DNA from: Glaciecola sp964621345 | Lineage (GTDB): Bacteria > Pseudomonadota > Gammaproteobacteria > Enterobacterales > Alteromonadaceae | Length of the DNA stretch: 64,000 nt | NCBI GenBank assembly: GCA_964621345.1 | Contig: CAZUON010000004.1 | Location: 1 to 64,000 of the forward strand | Direction of reading: 5' to 3' | Shown: one piece after another, positions 26,952 through 34,941 of the stretch | Layout of the letters: each line of letters begins with the position of its first letter | How positions within the stretch are numbered: position 1 is the first letter of the stretch | Program-made: the position numbers and the translations under genes | Notes under the pieces: model-generated | Database searches by the model: none | Seen by the model: the letters and a program-made list of their open reading frames with translations, nothing else | Told to the model about the DNA's origin: nothing

Positions 26952-27395
26952 TTATTTATTTTCGTTTGTATCTTTTGCGACATTGCCAACAAATAAACCT
27001 GAACCGTTATTTGCAAAATCTCGAGGTGGCGCATCACCGACGTTTAATTTGTCGTTCGATGCTTTTACTGAAGAATTGTTACGTAAAAAGACGCTGGCGT
27101 GTTCACCGAAAAAGGTCGCTTTGTCGTTTTCTTCCGTTCCCACCTGTAAAGAGGCTTCGTACTGCTGAATATTGTTAGTCAGTTGTTGCAAGCGCATTTG
27201 AATCGCTTCAATCGATTCTTTACTCGACTCAATATGATGATGAGCCTGTTGCGCCAGTATGGTTTTTAGTTCTTGCTCAGAACGACTAAGGTTGTTGCCT
27301 TTTTGCTTTGCTCGCGCAGTAGCCATTTGCCAAGCAATGGTAAAGCTTATGATACTGCCGATGACTATGCCGATAACGACGCTTAAAAAGTCCAT
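26952..27395 (-). CDS. zapG: cell-division-associated membrane protein ZapG (YhcB, DUF1043)
   Basis: 147-residue protein with one N-terminal membrane anchor (about 4-22). A cytoplasmic coiled coil follows (about 30-90, EQELKTILAQQAHHHIESSKE), and then the disordered tail with the family end APPRDFANNGSGLF. YhcB links division and envelope synthesis in E. coli. In many gammaproteobacteria it sits, as here, next to degQ/degS and divergent from zapE. Confidence 0.9.
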   Translation of the reverse strand: MDFLSVVIGIVIGSIISFTIAWQMATARAKQKGNNLSRSEQELKTILAQQAHHHIESSKESIEAIQMRLQQLTNNIQQYEASLQVGTEENDKATFFGEHASVFLRNNSSVKASNDKLNVGDAPPRDFANNGSGLFVGNVAKDTNENK

Positions 27396-27552
27396 GTGAT
27401 CTCCACCTGAAGATTGCTCAAAGAGGTATATATGCGATCATTGAACATTAGTCGACGTCATGCAAGGCTTTATTGCGTAAAAAAGTACTAAGCCTGTATA
27501 ATCTGCATAAAATCCGATATCACAGAACACTATCAAGGTATTTGTAATTAGA

Positions 27553-28650
27553 ATGACGCCGTGGCAGAAGTACCAAGACGATTTAACGCTGATTGAATTT
27601 CAGTATGATCCCGCGCAAGAAAACGCCGTGAAAGAGCTTCAGCGTTTGTATGATGAGCTTATGCAACCTCAAAAAAAGATAAAGTGGCGGGTAAAGTTAG
27701 CTCAAAAATTTGGTAAAGGCATGACCAAGCCGAGCATTCAGGGCTTATATTTTTATGGAGGCGTGGGCCGCGGCAAAACCTACTTGGTTGATACTTTTTA
27801 CGACTGTCTGCCCATTGATAAAAAGATGCGCGTGCATTTCCACCGTTTTATGCAGCGTATACATAACGAACTTAAGTTGCTTGATGGACAATCTGATCCC
27901 TTAAAAAGTATTGCGAAAAAAATAGCCAGCGAAACCCGTATTATTTGTTTCGACGAGTTTTTTGTTTCAGATATTACCGATGCGATGATACTTGGAACAC
28001 TAATGGAAGAGCTGTTCTCGCACGGGATTGTATTAGTAGCAACTTCAAACATCATCCCTGACGATTTGTACAAAAACGGATTGCAGCGAGCTCGCTTTTT
28101 ACCTGCCATTGAATTGATTAACGAAAATACCCGAGTAGTAAATGTCGATAGCGGCAACGACTACCGCCTTCGTACCCTCGAACGCGCCGAAATTTATCAC
28201 CATCCATTAGACGATAGCGCGCAAAGCGATCTTAATCGATATTTCGACCAACTGACTGCTGAGAAGTTTGCGCAAAATAGTTTTGTCGAGATAGAGGGGC
28301 GTAATATTCCGGCTATGCGCAAAGCCGAAAGTGTCATCATGTTCGAGTTCAGAGCCCTTTGCGACGGTCCTCGTAGCCAATCGGATTACATACAGTTAAG
28401 CCGCGAATATAATACTGTGTTGGTGGCAAATGTTGAGCAAATGGACGCCTCGGTAGACGACATCGCACGGCGTTTCATTGCGATGGTTGACGAATTTTAT
28501 GAGCGTAAAGTGAAGCTTATAATGTCGGGCGAGGTAGCACTTGAACAGTTGTATACCGAGGGTAAATTATCATTTGAATTTCAGCGTTGTTTGTCTCGTT
28601 TGCAAGAGATGCAATCGCGTACGTATTTGGCCCAGCAGCATCTAGCTTAA
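27553..28650 (+). CDS. zapE: cell division ATPase ZapE (AFG1-like)
   Basis: 365-residue AFG1-family AAA+ ATPase that associates with the Z ring in E. coli. Walker A is GGVGRGKT (69-76), Walker B is IICFDEFFVSD, and the sensor/Arg region is TSNIIPDDLYKNGLQR. The N-terminus begins MTPWQKYQDDL, typical of the family. Divergent from zapG. The ribosomal genes rplM-rpsI that often follow zapE in related genomes are not next to it here. Confidence 0.95.
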   Translation: MTPWQKYQDDLTLIEFQYDPAQENAVKELQRLYDELMQPQKKIKWRVKLAQKFGKGMTKPSIQGLYFYGGVGRGKTYLVDTFYDCLPIDKKMRVHFHRFMQRIHNELKLLDGQSDPLKSIAKKIASETRIICFDEFFVSDITDAMILGTLMEELFSHGIVLVATSNIIPDDLYKNGLQRARFLPAIELINENTRVVNVDSGNDYRLRTLERAEIYHHPLDDSAQSDLNRYFDQLTAEKFAQNSFVEIEGRNIPAMRKAESVIMFEFRALCDGPRSQSDYIQLSREYNTVLVANVEQMDASVDDIARRFIAMVDEFYERKVKLIMSGEVALEQLYTEGKLSFEFQRCLSRLQEMQSRTYLAQQHLA

Positions 28651-28736
28651 GCTTCGGTTTGGTGTAGGTAATAACATGTTAAACCATGGGATTATCTGTC
28701 TTTTCAAGACTGGCCCAGGGGGCAAATTCACGCGAC

Positions 28737-28928
28737 TTAATTGCGTTTATTTTGCTTCCACGTTCCGCCATATTGATACGATGACGCTTCCTTTGCTTTA
28801 GTTTGGCATGTTTTACATATAAATTTCCACACCGCTTTGCTATCTAGCCTGACGCGAAACAATACTGCGTCGCTAGCACCGCAGTGCTCACAAATTTTTG
28901 CTTCTCGTTGTCTCGATAGTTTTGGCAT
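28737..28928 (-). CDS. small zinc-ribbon protein
   Basis: 63 residues from the ATG at 28928 (MPKLSRQREAKICEHCG). The frame is open further upstream to 29057, but that part would overlap the yeeN promoter and looks random. Two CxxC knuckles, CEHCG (14-17) and CKTCQ, flank a beta-rich stretch VLFRVRLDSKAVWKFIC. The end is basic with the motif YQYGGTWK. This is a four-cysteine zinc ribbon of unknown function. It is convergent with zapE and divergent from yeeN. The start codon has only a weak Shine-Dalgarno. Confidence 0.7.
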   Translation of the reverse strand: MPKLSRQREAKICEHCGASDAVLFRVRLDSKAVWKFICKTCQTKAKEASSYQYGGTWKQNKRN

Positions 28929-29019
28929 TTCACTTATTGGTGTTTGGTGTATCGCTTCAATATTAGCATTTAACGCGTTAAGTATTATCAAAAAGTCGCT
29001 GACACTCTTGTTGATGAAC

Positions 29020-29048
29020 TTACTCCTGTCGTCAAATTCCTGTATAAT
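29020..29048 (+). promoter_or_regulatory. sigma-70 promoter of yeeN
   Basis: TTACTC (29020-29025), 17-bp spacer, perfect TATAAT (29043-29048). Expected transcription start near 29055, about 50 nt before the yeeN ATG. Confidence 0.7.
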
Positions 29049-29103
29049 CGACCACAATATCCTTTGAACCTATTTAATAAATACAATAAAGCAAGAGCAA
29101 ATT

Positions 29104-29820
29104 ATGGGACGAAAGTTTGAAGTAAGAAAAGTCGCGATGGCAAAAACAGCGACAGCAAAAACCAAAGTATACTCAAAATACGGTAAAGAAATTTACGTTG
29201 TCGCCAAAAGTGGCGGTACAGATCCGGTAGCAAACTTGTCACTCAAGCGACTGATTGAACGCGCTAAAAAAGACCAAGTTCCCGCACATGTTATCGACAA
29301 AGCGATTGATAAAGCCGCAGGTGGCGGTGGCGAAGATTACGCACCAGCCCGATACGAAGGCTTTGGCCCAGGCGGTTGCATGGTAATTGTTGATTGCCTA
29401 ACCGATAACGTTAATCGCACCATCACCGATGTCAGAAATTGTTTTACGAAAACCGATAGCAAACTCGGTGCACAGAACTCTTCCGCTTTTATGTTCGACC
29501 ATTTAGCCATTTTTAGTTTTGCCGGAGACGACGACGAAGTCGTGCTTGAAGCGCTAATGGAAGCAGACGTTGATATTCATGACGTAGAAGTCGAAGACGG
29601 CCAAGTAACGGTGTTTGTGCCTGATACCGAGTTTTACAAAGCGAAAACCGCTCTGCAAGATAGCTTTGAAGGCATCGAGTTTGATGTTGAGGAAATAAGC
29701 TGGATACCTCAAGATACAAAAGAAATTGGCGAAGAAGATATGCCCATGTTCGAAAAATTCATGGACATGCTAAATGATTGTGATGATGTGCAAAATATTT
29801 ATCACAATGTGAACATATAA
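29104..29820 (+). CDS. yeeN: YebC/PmpR family protein, YeeN type
   Basis: 238-residue member of the YebC/TACO1 family, closest in layout to E. coli YeeN: it starts MGRKFE and has the shared blocks HVIDKAIDKAAGGGGEDY, RYEGFGPGG, NVNRTITDVR and the C-terminal DDVQNIYHNVNI. Three alpha/beta domains are complete. Family members act as translation factors relieving stalled ribosomes or as DNA-binding regulators; which applies to the YeeN branch is not known to me. Own promoter at 29020-29048 and own terminator at 29846-29868. Confidence 0.93.
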   Translation: MGRKFEVRKVAMAKTATAKTKVYSKYGKEIYVVAKSGGTDPVANLSLKRLIERAKKDQVPAHVIDKAIDKAAGGGGEDYAPARYEGFGPGGCMVIVDCLTDNVNRTITDVRNCFTKTDSKLGAQNSSAFMFDHLAIFSFAGDDDEVVLEALMEADVDIHDVEVEDGQVTVFVPDTEFYKAKTALQDSFEGIEFDVEEISWIPQDTKEIGEEDMPMFEKFMDMLNDCDDVQNIYHNVNI

Positions 29821-29845
29821 GGCAAAGCAGCTGCTTGTTATAAAG

Positions 29846-29868
29846 AGGCGCTAATAGCGCCTTTTTTT
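29846..29868 (+). terminator. rho-independent terminator of yeeN
   Basis: AGGCGCT (29846-29852) and AGCGCCT (29856-29862) with a 3-nt loop are followed by a run of seven T. It starts 26 bp after the yeeN stop. Confidence 0.9.
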
Positions 29869-29928
29869 ATGCATATTGTTTTTCCTTGAAGAGCACTAAT
29901 TCTCAGTCGCAATTTTTAGCCAATGCTT

Positions 29929-29934
29929 TATACT
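29929..29934 (+). promoter_or_regulatory. -10 element of rnpB
   Basis: TATACT lies 7 nt before the predicted 5' end of RNase P RNA at 29942. The -35 region (around 29907-29912) matches consensus poorly. Confidence 0.55.
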
Positions 29935-29941
29935 TCGCGCC

Positions 29942-30310
<369 letters not shown>

Positions 30311-30407
30311 TTTCCAATACTTTTTTGACAATACCATTAGCGTTATAAAACCCCGTCATCAACACCAATAACTATATTCTATTCCTTCACCTGCGGGTTT
30401 TGCGTTA

Positions 30408-30430
30408 TGCTCTGAGTAAGCAACAGAGCA
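30408..30430. repeat. inverted repeat upstream of the crotonase gene
   Basis: TGCTCTG (30408-30414) and CAGAGCA (30424-30430) are separated by 9 bases and end 33 bp before the start codon at 30464. This could be an operator or a leader hairpin; no T-run follows. Confidence 0.45.
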
Positions 30431-30463
30431 CAACACAATTTAACTTAAAGGTGTCGAATCAAC

Positions 30464-31351
30464 ATGAATACCGCAAAGACAAATCCACAGGACCTCATGC
30501 AATTATCTGAAACGCTGAGCTGCTTCTCATGTAGTGTGCAAAATAACATTGCCCACATTTCGCTAAATCGACCGGAGCAACTTAACGCAATGAACCCTGC
30601 GTTTTGGCAAGAGCTTCCGGTCTTGGTAGATGCAATCGATGCGAGCGGCGATATTAGAGTGCTTGTAATCAGTAGCACGGGCAAGCACTTTAGTGCCGGT
30701 ATGGATTTGTCGGTGTTTGCCAACATGACCAAACAATTTAAAGGAGAGCCGGCAAGGTGTGCTGAAAATATGCGGCGTACCGTGCTTGCCTTGCAAGAGG
30801 TGTTTAACGCGTTGGAAAAACTGCGTATGCCGGTACTCAGCGCTATACAAGGCGGCGCTATTGGCGGAGCGGTGGATATGGTTAGCGCCACAGATTGCCG
30901 CTATTGTACTAAAGACGCTTTTTTTACCATCAAAGAAACGCAAATAGGCATGACGGCAGATTTGGGAACCTTGCAACGACTGCCCCATCTTATTCCCGAG
31001 GGGATTATGCGAGAGCTCGCTTATACCGGACGCAATTGGAGTGCTCAGGAGGCCTTAGCTCAAGGTTTTGTTAATCAGGTATTTGACGATCAACAAAGTA
31101 TGCTTGAGGGTGTCATGAAGATAGCCCAAGGTATCGCACAAAACTCACCCATGGCGGTAAATGGCTGTAAAGAAATGATTAACTATGCACGCGACCACAG
31201 CATTAATGAAAGTTTAAATTACATGGCGACTTGGCAAGCTGGTATGTTTCAAATGCCGGATGTGCTTGAAGCTATGGCTGCACAAACTGAGAAAAGGCTA
31301 CCTAATTATGAGCCGCTTCACCCAAAAACAACGCTTATGGGCAAGTCTTGA
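30464..31351 (+). CDS. crotonase, delta(3,5)-delta(2,4)-dienoyl-CoA isomerase-like
   Basis: 295-residue enoyl-CoA hydratase/isomerase superfamily enzyme. The oxyanion-hole segments are KHFSAGMDLSVF (74-85) and QGGAIGGAVDM (129-139). The region FFTIKETQIGMTADLGTLQRLP strongly resembles the mammalian peroxisomal dienoyl-CoA isomerase ECH1, including the two acidic residues eight apart that are catalytic there (here Glu158 and Asp166). The later RDHSINESLNYMATWQAGM also matches ECH1. It probably isomerises 3,5-dienoyl-CoA during breakdown of unsaturated fatty acids. An inverted repeat lies just upstream. A general enoyl-CoA hydratase activity cannot be excluded. Confidence 0.88.
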   Translation: MNTAKTNPQDLMQLSETLSCFSCSVQNNIAHISLNRPEQLNAMNPAFWQELPVLVDAIDASGDIRVLVISSTGKHFSAGMDLSVFANMTKQFKGEPARCAENMRRTVLALQEVFNALEKLRMPVLSAIQGGAIGGAVDMVSATDCRYCTKDAFFTIKETQIGMTADLGTLQRLPHLIPEGIMRELAYTGRNWSAQEALAQGFVNQVFDDQQSMLEGVMKIAQGIAQNSPMAVNGCKEMINYARDHSINESLNYMATWQAGMFQMPDVLEAMAAQTEKRLPNYEPLHPKTTLMGKS

Positions 31352-31427
31352 GGCATCACTAACGAATAGCAAAATACGAACGAAACATCAGCGCCGCTAA
31401 CTTTACTGCAAAAAAATGGAGCAATAA

Positions 31428-32513
31428 GTGATCAATATTACCCAAATTCAGGTCAAAACAGATGCCCTTGCGAATACCAAAATAAAGCTTATAGACCTCG
31501 ACGAGACGGCCCTTGCGCCAGATGAAATCATTTTGTCAATCGACAGCTTTGGGTTTTCTGCAAATAACATTACCTATGCAGCACTCGGTCATGGCATGGG
31601 ATATTGGGGCTTTTTTCCAGCAGATGAGGGCTATGGCATTATACCTGTGTGGGGTTTTGCTACCGTGGCGCACTCAAATCGTGCCGACATTAAGGTAGGC
31701 GAGAAGGTATTTGGGTATTTACCCATGGCCTCACATTTAGTTGTGAAACCACTTAAGCTAAATGACTATGGATTTTCAGATGGGCACCCTGATAGAAAAA
31801 GTATCAGTCCTGTGTACGACAATTACTTATATTGTAAAAAAGACCCCGGATATAACGCCAGCCGTGAACCATGGCAGTTAAATTTTAGACCCTTGTTTAT
31901 GACCTCATTTGTACTCGACCAATTTGTTGAACAGGGGCTTGAACATGAGGTATTGATCCTCAGTAGTGCGTCAAGTAAAACTGCGTTTGGCACAGCATTT
32001 TTATTACAAGCAAATAAACAAGCACGTGCAACGCAATATCGTGTAATTGGTTTGACCTCAGCTTCGAATAAAGCATTGGTAGAATCGCTGGGGTGTTACG
32101 ATGAGGTATACACTTATGACGAAATTGCGCATTTAACAAAACAGTCTACTTGGCTTTTAGATTTTGCAGCTAACGGTAAAGTCATCGGCGACATTCAAAC
32201 TGAGATTGGTGAACAGCTCAAAAAAATCACCCTCATTGGCGCTACCGATTGGGAAGCGCAGCAAAAACCCAATAAAAAAGCGCTGCAAGCAGACATTTTC
32301 TTTGCACCAAGCCTAGTTAAGTCGTTGCAACAGGAATGGGGCCAAGCTGTATTTTTAGAAAAATACGCTCAAGCTTGGCAGCACGTTGCCATTGCTTTAA
32401 GCGATACCATGCATGAACAAACGTATACTGGAGAACAAGCTATTAATCAATTGTATCAACAAACCCTAGCCGGCACGGCAGATACAAAAGCACTAAATGT
32501 ATTAAAGTTTTAG
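31428..32513 (+). CDS. DUF2855 family protein (MDR-like fold)
   Basis: 361 residues, start GTG at 31428. The layout resembles medium-chain reductases: an N-terminal GroES-like half (about 1-150, DEIILSIDSFGFSANNITYAALG, VWGFATVAHS) and a Rossmann-like half (about 160-320). The usual GxGxxG loop is replaced by LSSASSKTAFGTAFLL, and there is no zinc-binding cysteine set. This is the pattern of the uncharacterised DUF2855 proteins, often found beside fatty-acid or polyketide genes. It lies 76 bp after the dienoyl-CoA isomerase-like gene. Function unknown; reduction of a CoA-linked or free enone is only a guess. Confidence 0.85.
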   Translation: MINITQIQVKTDALANTKIKLIDLDETALAPDEIILSIDSFGFSANNITYAALGHGMGYWGFFPADEGYGIIPVWGFATVAHSNRADIKVGEKVFGYLPMASHLVVKPLKLNDYGFSDGHPDRKSISPVYDNYLYCKKDPGYNASREPWQLNFRPLFMTSFVLDQFVEQGLEHEVLILSSASSKTAFGTAFLLQANKQARATQYRVIGLTSASNKALVESLGCYDEVYTYDEIAHLTKQSTWLLDFAANGKVIGDIQTEIGEQLKKITLIGATDWEAQQKPNKKALQADIFFAPSLVKSLQQEWGQAVFLEKYAQAWQHVAIALSDTMHEQTYTGEQAINQLYQQTLAGTADTKALNVLKF

Positions 32514-32576
32514 TTAAGCATTTATACTTGGCGCATAGGTAAACACGATAATTAGTTAACATCTCAGGAGAATTGT

Positions 32577-34136
32577 TTGAGCGACGATAAAACGCATAAG
32601 CCGAGTAGTGAAACAGAGCACCTCTTAGAACTGCGTCATTTAACACTTGAAGACTTTGATGGTATTAAAGCCCTCATGGAAGTGGTGTATCGAAACAATG
32701 GAGGGGCTTTCAGTAAAAAGCGTTATCAAGCTCAAATAAATACGTTTGCAGATGGTCAAATCTGCATTGAAGATAAGGGACGAGTTGTTGCCGCCGCATT
32801 TTCAGTCATTGTGGATTACGACAAATTTGGCGACAAGCATACCTACGAAGAAATTACCGGCGATGCCTACATCACTACACACGACCCAAAAGGCGATGTT
32901 ATGTATGGCGTTGACTTTTTTGTAGACCCTGAGTATCGAGGTTTACGTTTAGGCCGGCGATTATATGAAGCTCGCAAGGAATTATGCCGTAATCTCAATT
33001 TAAAAAGCATCATGGCAGGAGGAAGAATTCCAAACTATTCCACCTATGCAAATAAAATGACGCCCTATGAATATATAGAGCAAGTTAAATTAAAAGAAAT
33101 TCACGATCCCACTTTGTCATTTCAAATGAGCAACGGGTTTGAGGTTAAGCAGGTATTGAAAGCTTATTTACCTGAAGATAACCAGTCGATGGGCTTTGCT
33201 ACATTACTGCAATGGCACAACATGTATTACGATGCAGAAAAACCGTCACTACTACAAAGCCGATTCTCCAGCGCACGCTTAGGTTTAGTGCAGTGGCAAA
33301 TGCGCTACTTTGAAAGCGTCGATGACTTACTTAAACAGGTAGAGTATTTTGTTGATGCCTTATCGGACTATAAGTGCGATTTAGCAGTACTGCCGGAGTT
33401 CTTCAATGCGCCGCTTATGGGCTTAAGTGAATCAGAGGCACCCATTGATGCTATTTGGCATTTGGCTGAATATACCAACGAGATATTAGGCGCGATTTCT
33501 GAACTTGCAATCAGTTACAACATCAATATCATCGCAGGCTCCATGCCGGTAATTGAAGATGATGAACTCTACAACGTCGCGTATTTATGCCATCGGGATG
33601 GTCGTGTAGACAGCCAGTTTAAGCTGCATCCTACGCCTTATGAAAAAAATGGTTGGTTAATGAAGGGAGGCGACAAACTTGCCGCCTTTGATACTGACTT
33701 TGGTAAAATCGGTATTTTGATTTGTTACGATGTGGAGTTTCCTGAGTTAGCTCGCATATTATCTGAAGAACAAATTCAAATACTTTGCGTACCATTTTGG
33801 ACAGACACTAAAAATGGCTATTTACGAGTAAGACGCTGCGCACAAGCTAGAGCGATAGAAAACGAGTGTTATGTTGCGATTGCTGGCAGTGTGGGCAATT
33901 TGCCCAAAGTCGACAATGTAGATATTCAATATGGTCAAACTGCGGTTTTCTCGCCCTCTGACTTTGCCTTTCCTCACGACGCGATTGTCTCGGAAACCAC
34001 GCCCAATACTGAAATGATGCTCATCGTTGATTTAGATTTAGATAAACTTGAGCAGTTACAGAACGAAGGGTCGGTACGTAATTATCTTGATAAGCGCAGG
34101 GATTTGTATCGGGTGCAGTGGATTGGCGAAAAGTAA
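32577..34136 (+). CDS. GNAT acetyltransferase-nitrilase fusion protein
   Basis: 519-residue two-domain protein. The N-terminal GNAT domain (about 15-190) has the acetyl-CoA loop DPEYRGLRLGRRLYEAR. The C-terminal carbon-nitrogen hydrolase domain (about 233-515) has the catalytic triad Glu274 (VLPEFFNAP), Lys349 (FKLHPTPYEK) and Cys383 (LICYDVEFPE). Start TTG at 32577, supported by AGGAG 8 nt upstream. This fusion family is widespread in proteobacteria; its substrate is not established, and an amidase acting on an N-acylated small molecule is plausible. It is 63 bp downstream of the DUF2855 gene. Confidence 0.92.
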   Translation: MSDDKTHKPSSETEHLLELRHLTLEDFDGIKALMEVVYRNNGGAFSKKRYQAQINTFADGQICIEDKGRVVAAAFSVIVDYDKFGDKHTYEEITGDAYITTHDPKGDVMYGVDFFVDPEYRGLRLGRRLYEARKELCRNLNLKSIMAGGRIPNYSTYANKMTPYEYIEQVKLKEIHDPTLSFQMSNGFEVKQVLKAYLPEDNQSMGFATLLQWHNMYYDAEKPSLLQSRFSSARLGLVQWQMRYFESVDDLLKQVEYFVDALSDYKCDLAVLPEFFNAPLMGLSESEAPIDAIWHLAEYTNEILGAISELAISYNINIIAGSMPVIEDDELYNVAYLCHRDGRVDSQFKLHPTPYEKNGWLMKGGDKLAAFDTDFGKIGILICYDVEFPELARILSEEQIQILCVPFWTDTKNGYLRVRRCAQARAIENECYVAIAGSVGNLPKVDNVDIQYGQTAVFSPSDFAFPHDAIVSETTPNTEMMLIVDLDLDKLEQLQNEGSVRNYLDKRRDLYRVQWIGEK

Positions 34137-34175
34137 GCGTTGTGTTTATGAGTTTGCTGTTAAAGGATGTAACAA

Positions 34176-34577
34176 ATGCATGAGCGAATAAGCCATAAAA
34201 AGCTTTCGGTATTAGTTTTAGATGACGGTGATATTGAATTGGTATTAATGAAGCAGCTCTTAAAGCAAGTTAGCGCTTTTGATATTGAGGCTCACTGCGT
34301 AAAACATTCGGCTGCCGCATTTGAGGTACTTGCATCTCATCATATCGATATTTGTTTGTTCGATTATTATCTAGATGGTGAGACTGGTGTTGATGTTGCT
34401 CTAGAAATGCACAAACGCGATATACAAATTCCGATCATTATGATTACCGGTCTAGATGAAGATGAACTTTTAGTAAAAGTCACTGACCATGGTATTGAGA
34501 CCGCAGTTAGTAAAGAATACTTGAGTGTTGAACAATTAACACAAGCGCTTTTGAAGTACTTTCCTGATAATACATAA
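34176..34577 (+). CDS. single-domain response regulator
   Basis: 133-residue stand-alone receiver. The acidic pair is in VLVLDDGD, the phosphoacceptor Asp is in CLFDYYLDG, the switch Thr is in IIMITGLDED, and the Lys is in AVSKEYLS. No output domain. It may feed a phosphorelay or act by protein contact; no cognate kinase is adjacent on this side, and the kinase at 40921 has its own regulator. A strong palindrome 47 bp after its stop may terminate it. Confidence 0.9.
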   Translation: MHERISHKKLSVLVLDDGDIELVLMKQLLKQVSAFDIEAHCVKHSAAAFEVLASHHIDICLFDYYLDGETGVDVALEMHKRDIQIPIIMITGLDEDELLVKVTDHGIETAVSKEYLSVEQLTQALLKYFPDNT

Positions 34578-34623
34578 GTGCCGCCCAAGCACTGCCTAGT
34601 CATTTCTTTTTCTATACCCTTCT

Positions 34624-34658
34624 AAAAAGTGTCCGCTGCGGACACTTTTTCTGTCCGC
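34624..34658 (+). promoter_or_regulatory. palindromic enhancer site, possibly also a terminator
   Basis: Perfect inverted repeat with 13-bp arms and a single central base (arms 34624-34636 and 34638-34650, core GTGTCCGC/GCGGACAC). The half-site TGTCCGC recurs at 34652-34658, exactly 22 bp from the first copy at 34630-34636, i.e. on the same helix face. The centre is about 98 bp before the start predicted for the sigma-54 promoter. This is the arrangement expected of an upstream activating site for the Fis-type HTH regulator encoded at 39587. The A5/T5 flanks also make it a plausible bidirectional terminator for the gene at 34176. Confidence 0.65.
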
Positions 34659-34708
34659 GTACACACTGTTTTCTATATAAATTCAATATAAAACAATGGC
34701 TTAATCGT

Positions 34709-34724
34709 TGGCACGAATGTAGCT
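34709..34724 (+). promoter_or_regulatory. sigma-54 (-24/-12) promoter of the exporter operon
   Basis: TGGCACGAATGTAGCT matches the consensus TGGCACG-N4-TTGCW at every fixed position except one (TAGC for TTGC). GG (34710-34711) and GC (34722-34723) have the exact 12-base phasing. The predicted start is near 34735, leaving a 50-nt leader before the miniprotein gene. Confidence 0.8.
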
Positions 34725-34785
34725 TACATACTATTACCAAACGCTTAAATATTCAGTTTAATTCTAGAAAAAGGAGGTAAACATC

Positions 34786-34863
34786 ATGGTTTTATATTTT
34801 CTGCTACCACCGGTTACCGTTTTAGTATTGGGCATGTTGCTAGCACATTTGGATGCCTCATAG
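34786..34863 (+). CDS. 25-residue predicted membrane miniprotein
   Basis: An open frame of 25 codons starts at ATG 34786 behind a perfect AAGGAGGT with about 7 nt spacing, the best ribosome site in the region. The product begins MVLYFLLPPVTVLVLG and ends AHLDAS: one hydrophobic helix of about 19 residues with a di-proline near its start and a short polar, mildly acidic end. It is the first gene after the sigma-54 promoter and precedes the adaptor gene by 78 bp. It resembles in size and position small accessory subunits such as KdpF or AcrZ, but shows no recognisable homology. It could modulate the exporter or the kinase, or be a leader peptide. Confidence 0.6.
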   Translation: MVLYFLLPPVTVLVLGMLLAHLDAS

Positions 34864-34872
34864 CGTTAAACC

Positions 34873-34906
34873 TGCTCTTTATAGGTTGCTGAAAAGGTAA
34901 AGAGCA
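34873..34906 (+). repeat. hairpin between miniprotein and adaptor genes
   Basis: TGCTCTTTA (34873-34881) and TAAAGAGCA (34898-34906) form a perfect 9-bp stem with a 16-nt loop. No T-run follows, so a processing or stability hairpin, or partial attenuation, is likelier than a full terminator. Confidence 0.6.
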
Positions 34907-34941
34907 AATAAAAAATACAATACAAACAAGGGATAATAAAA

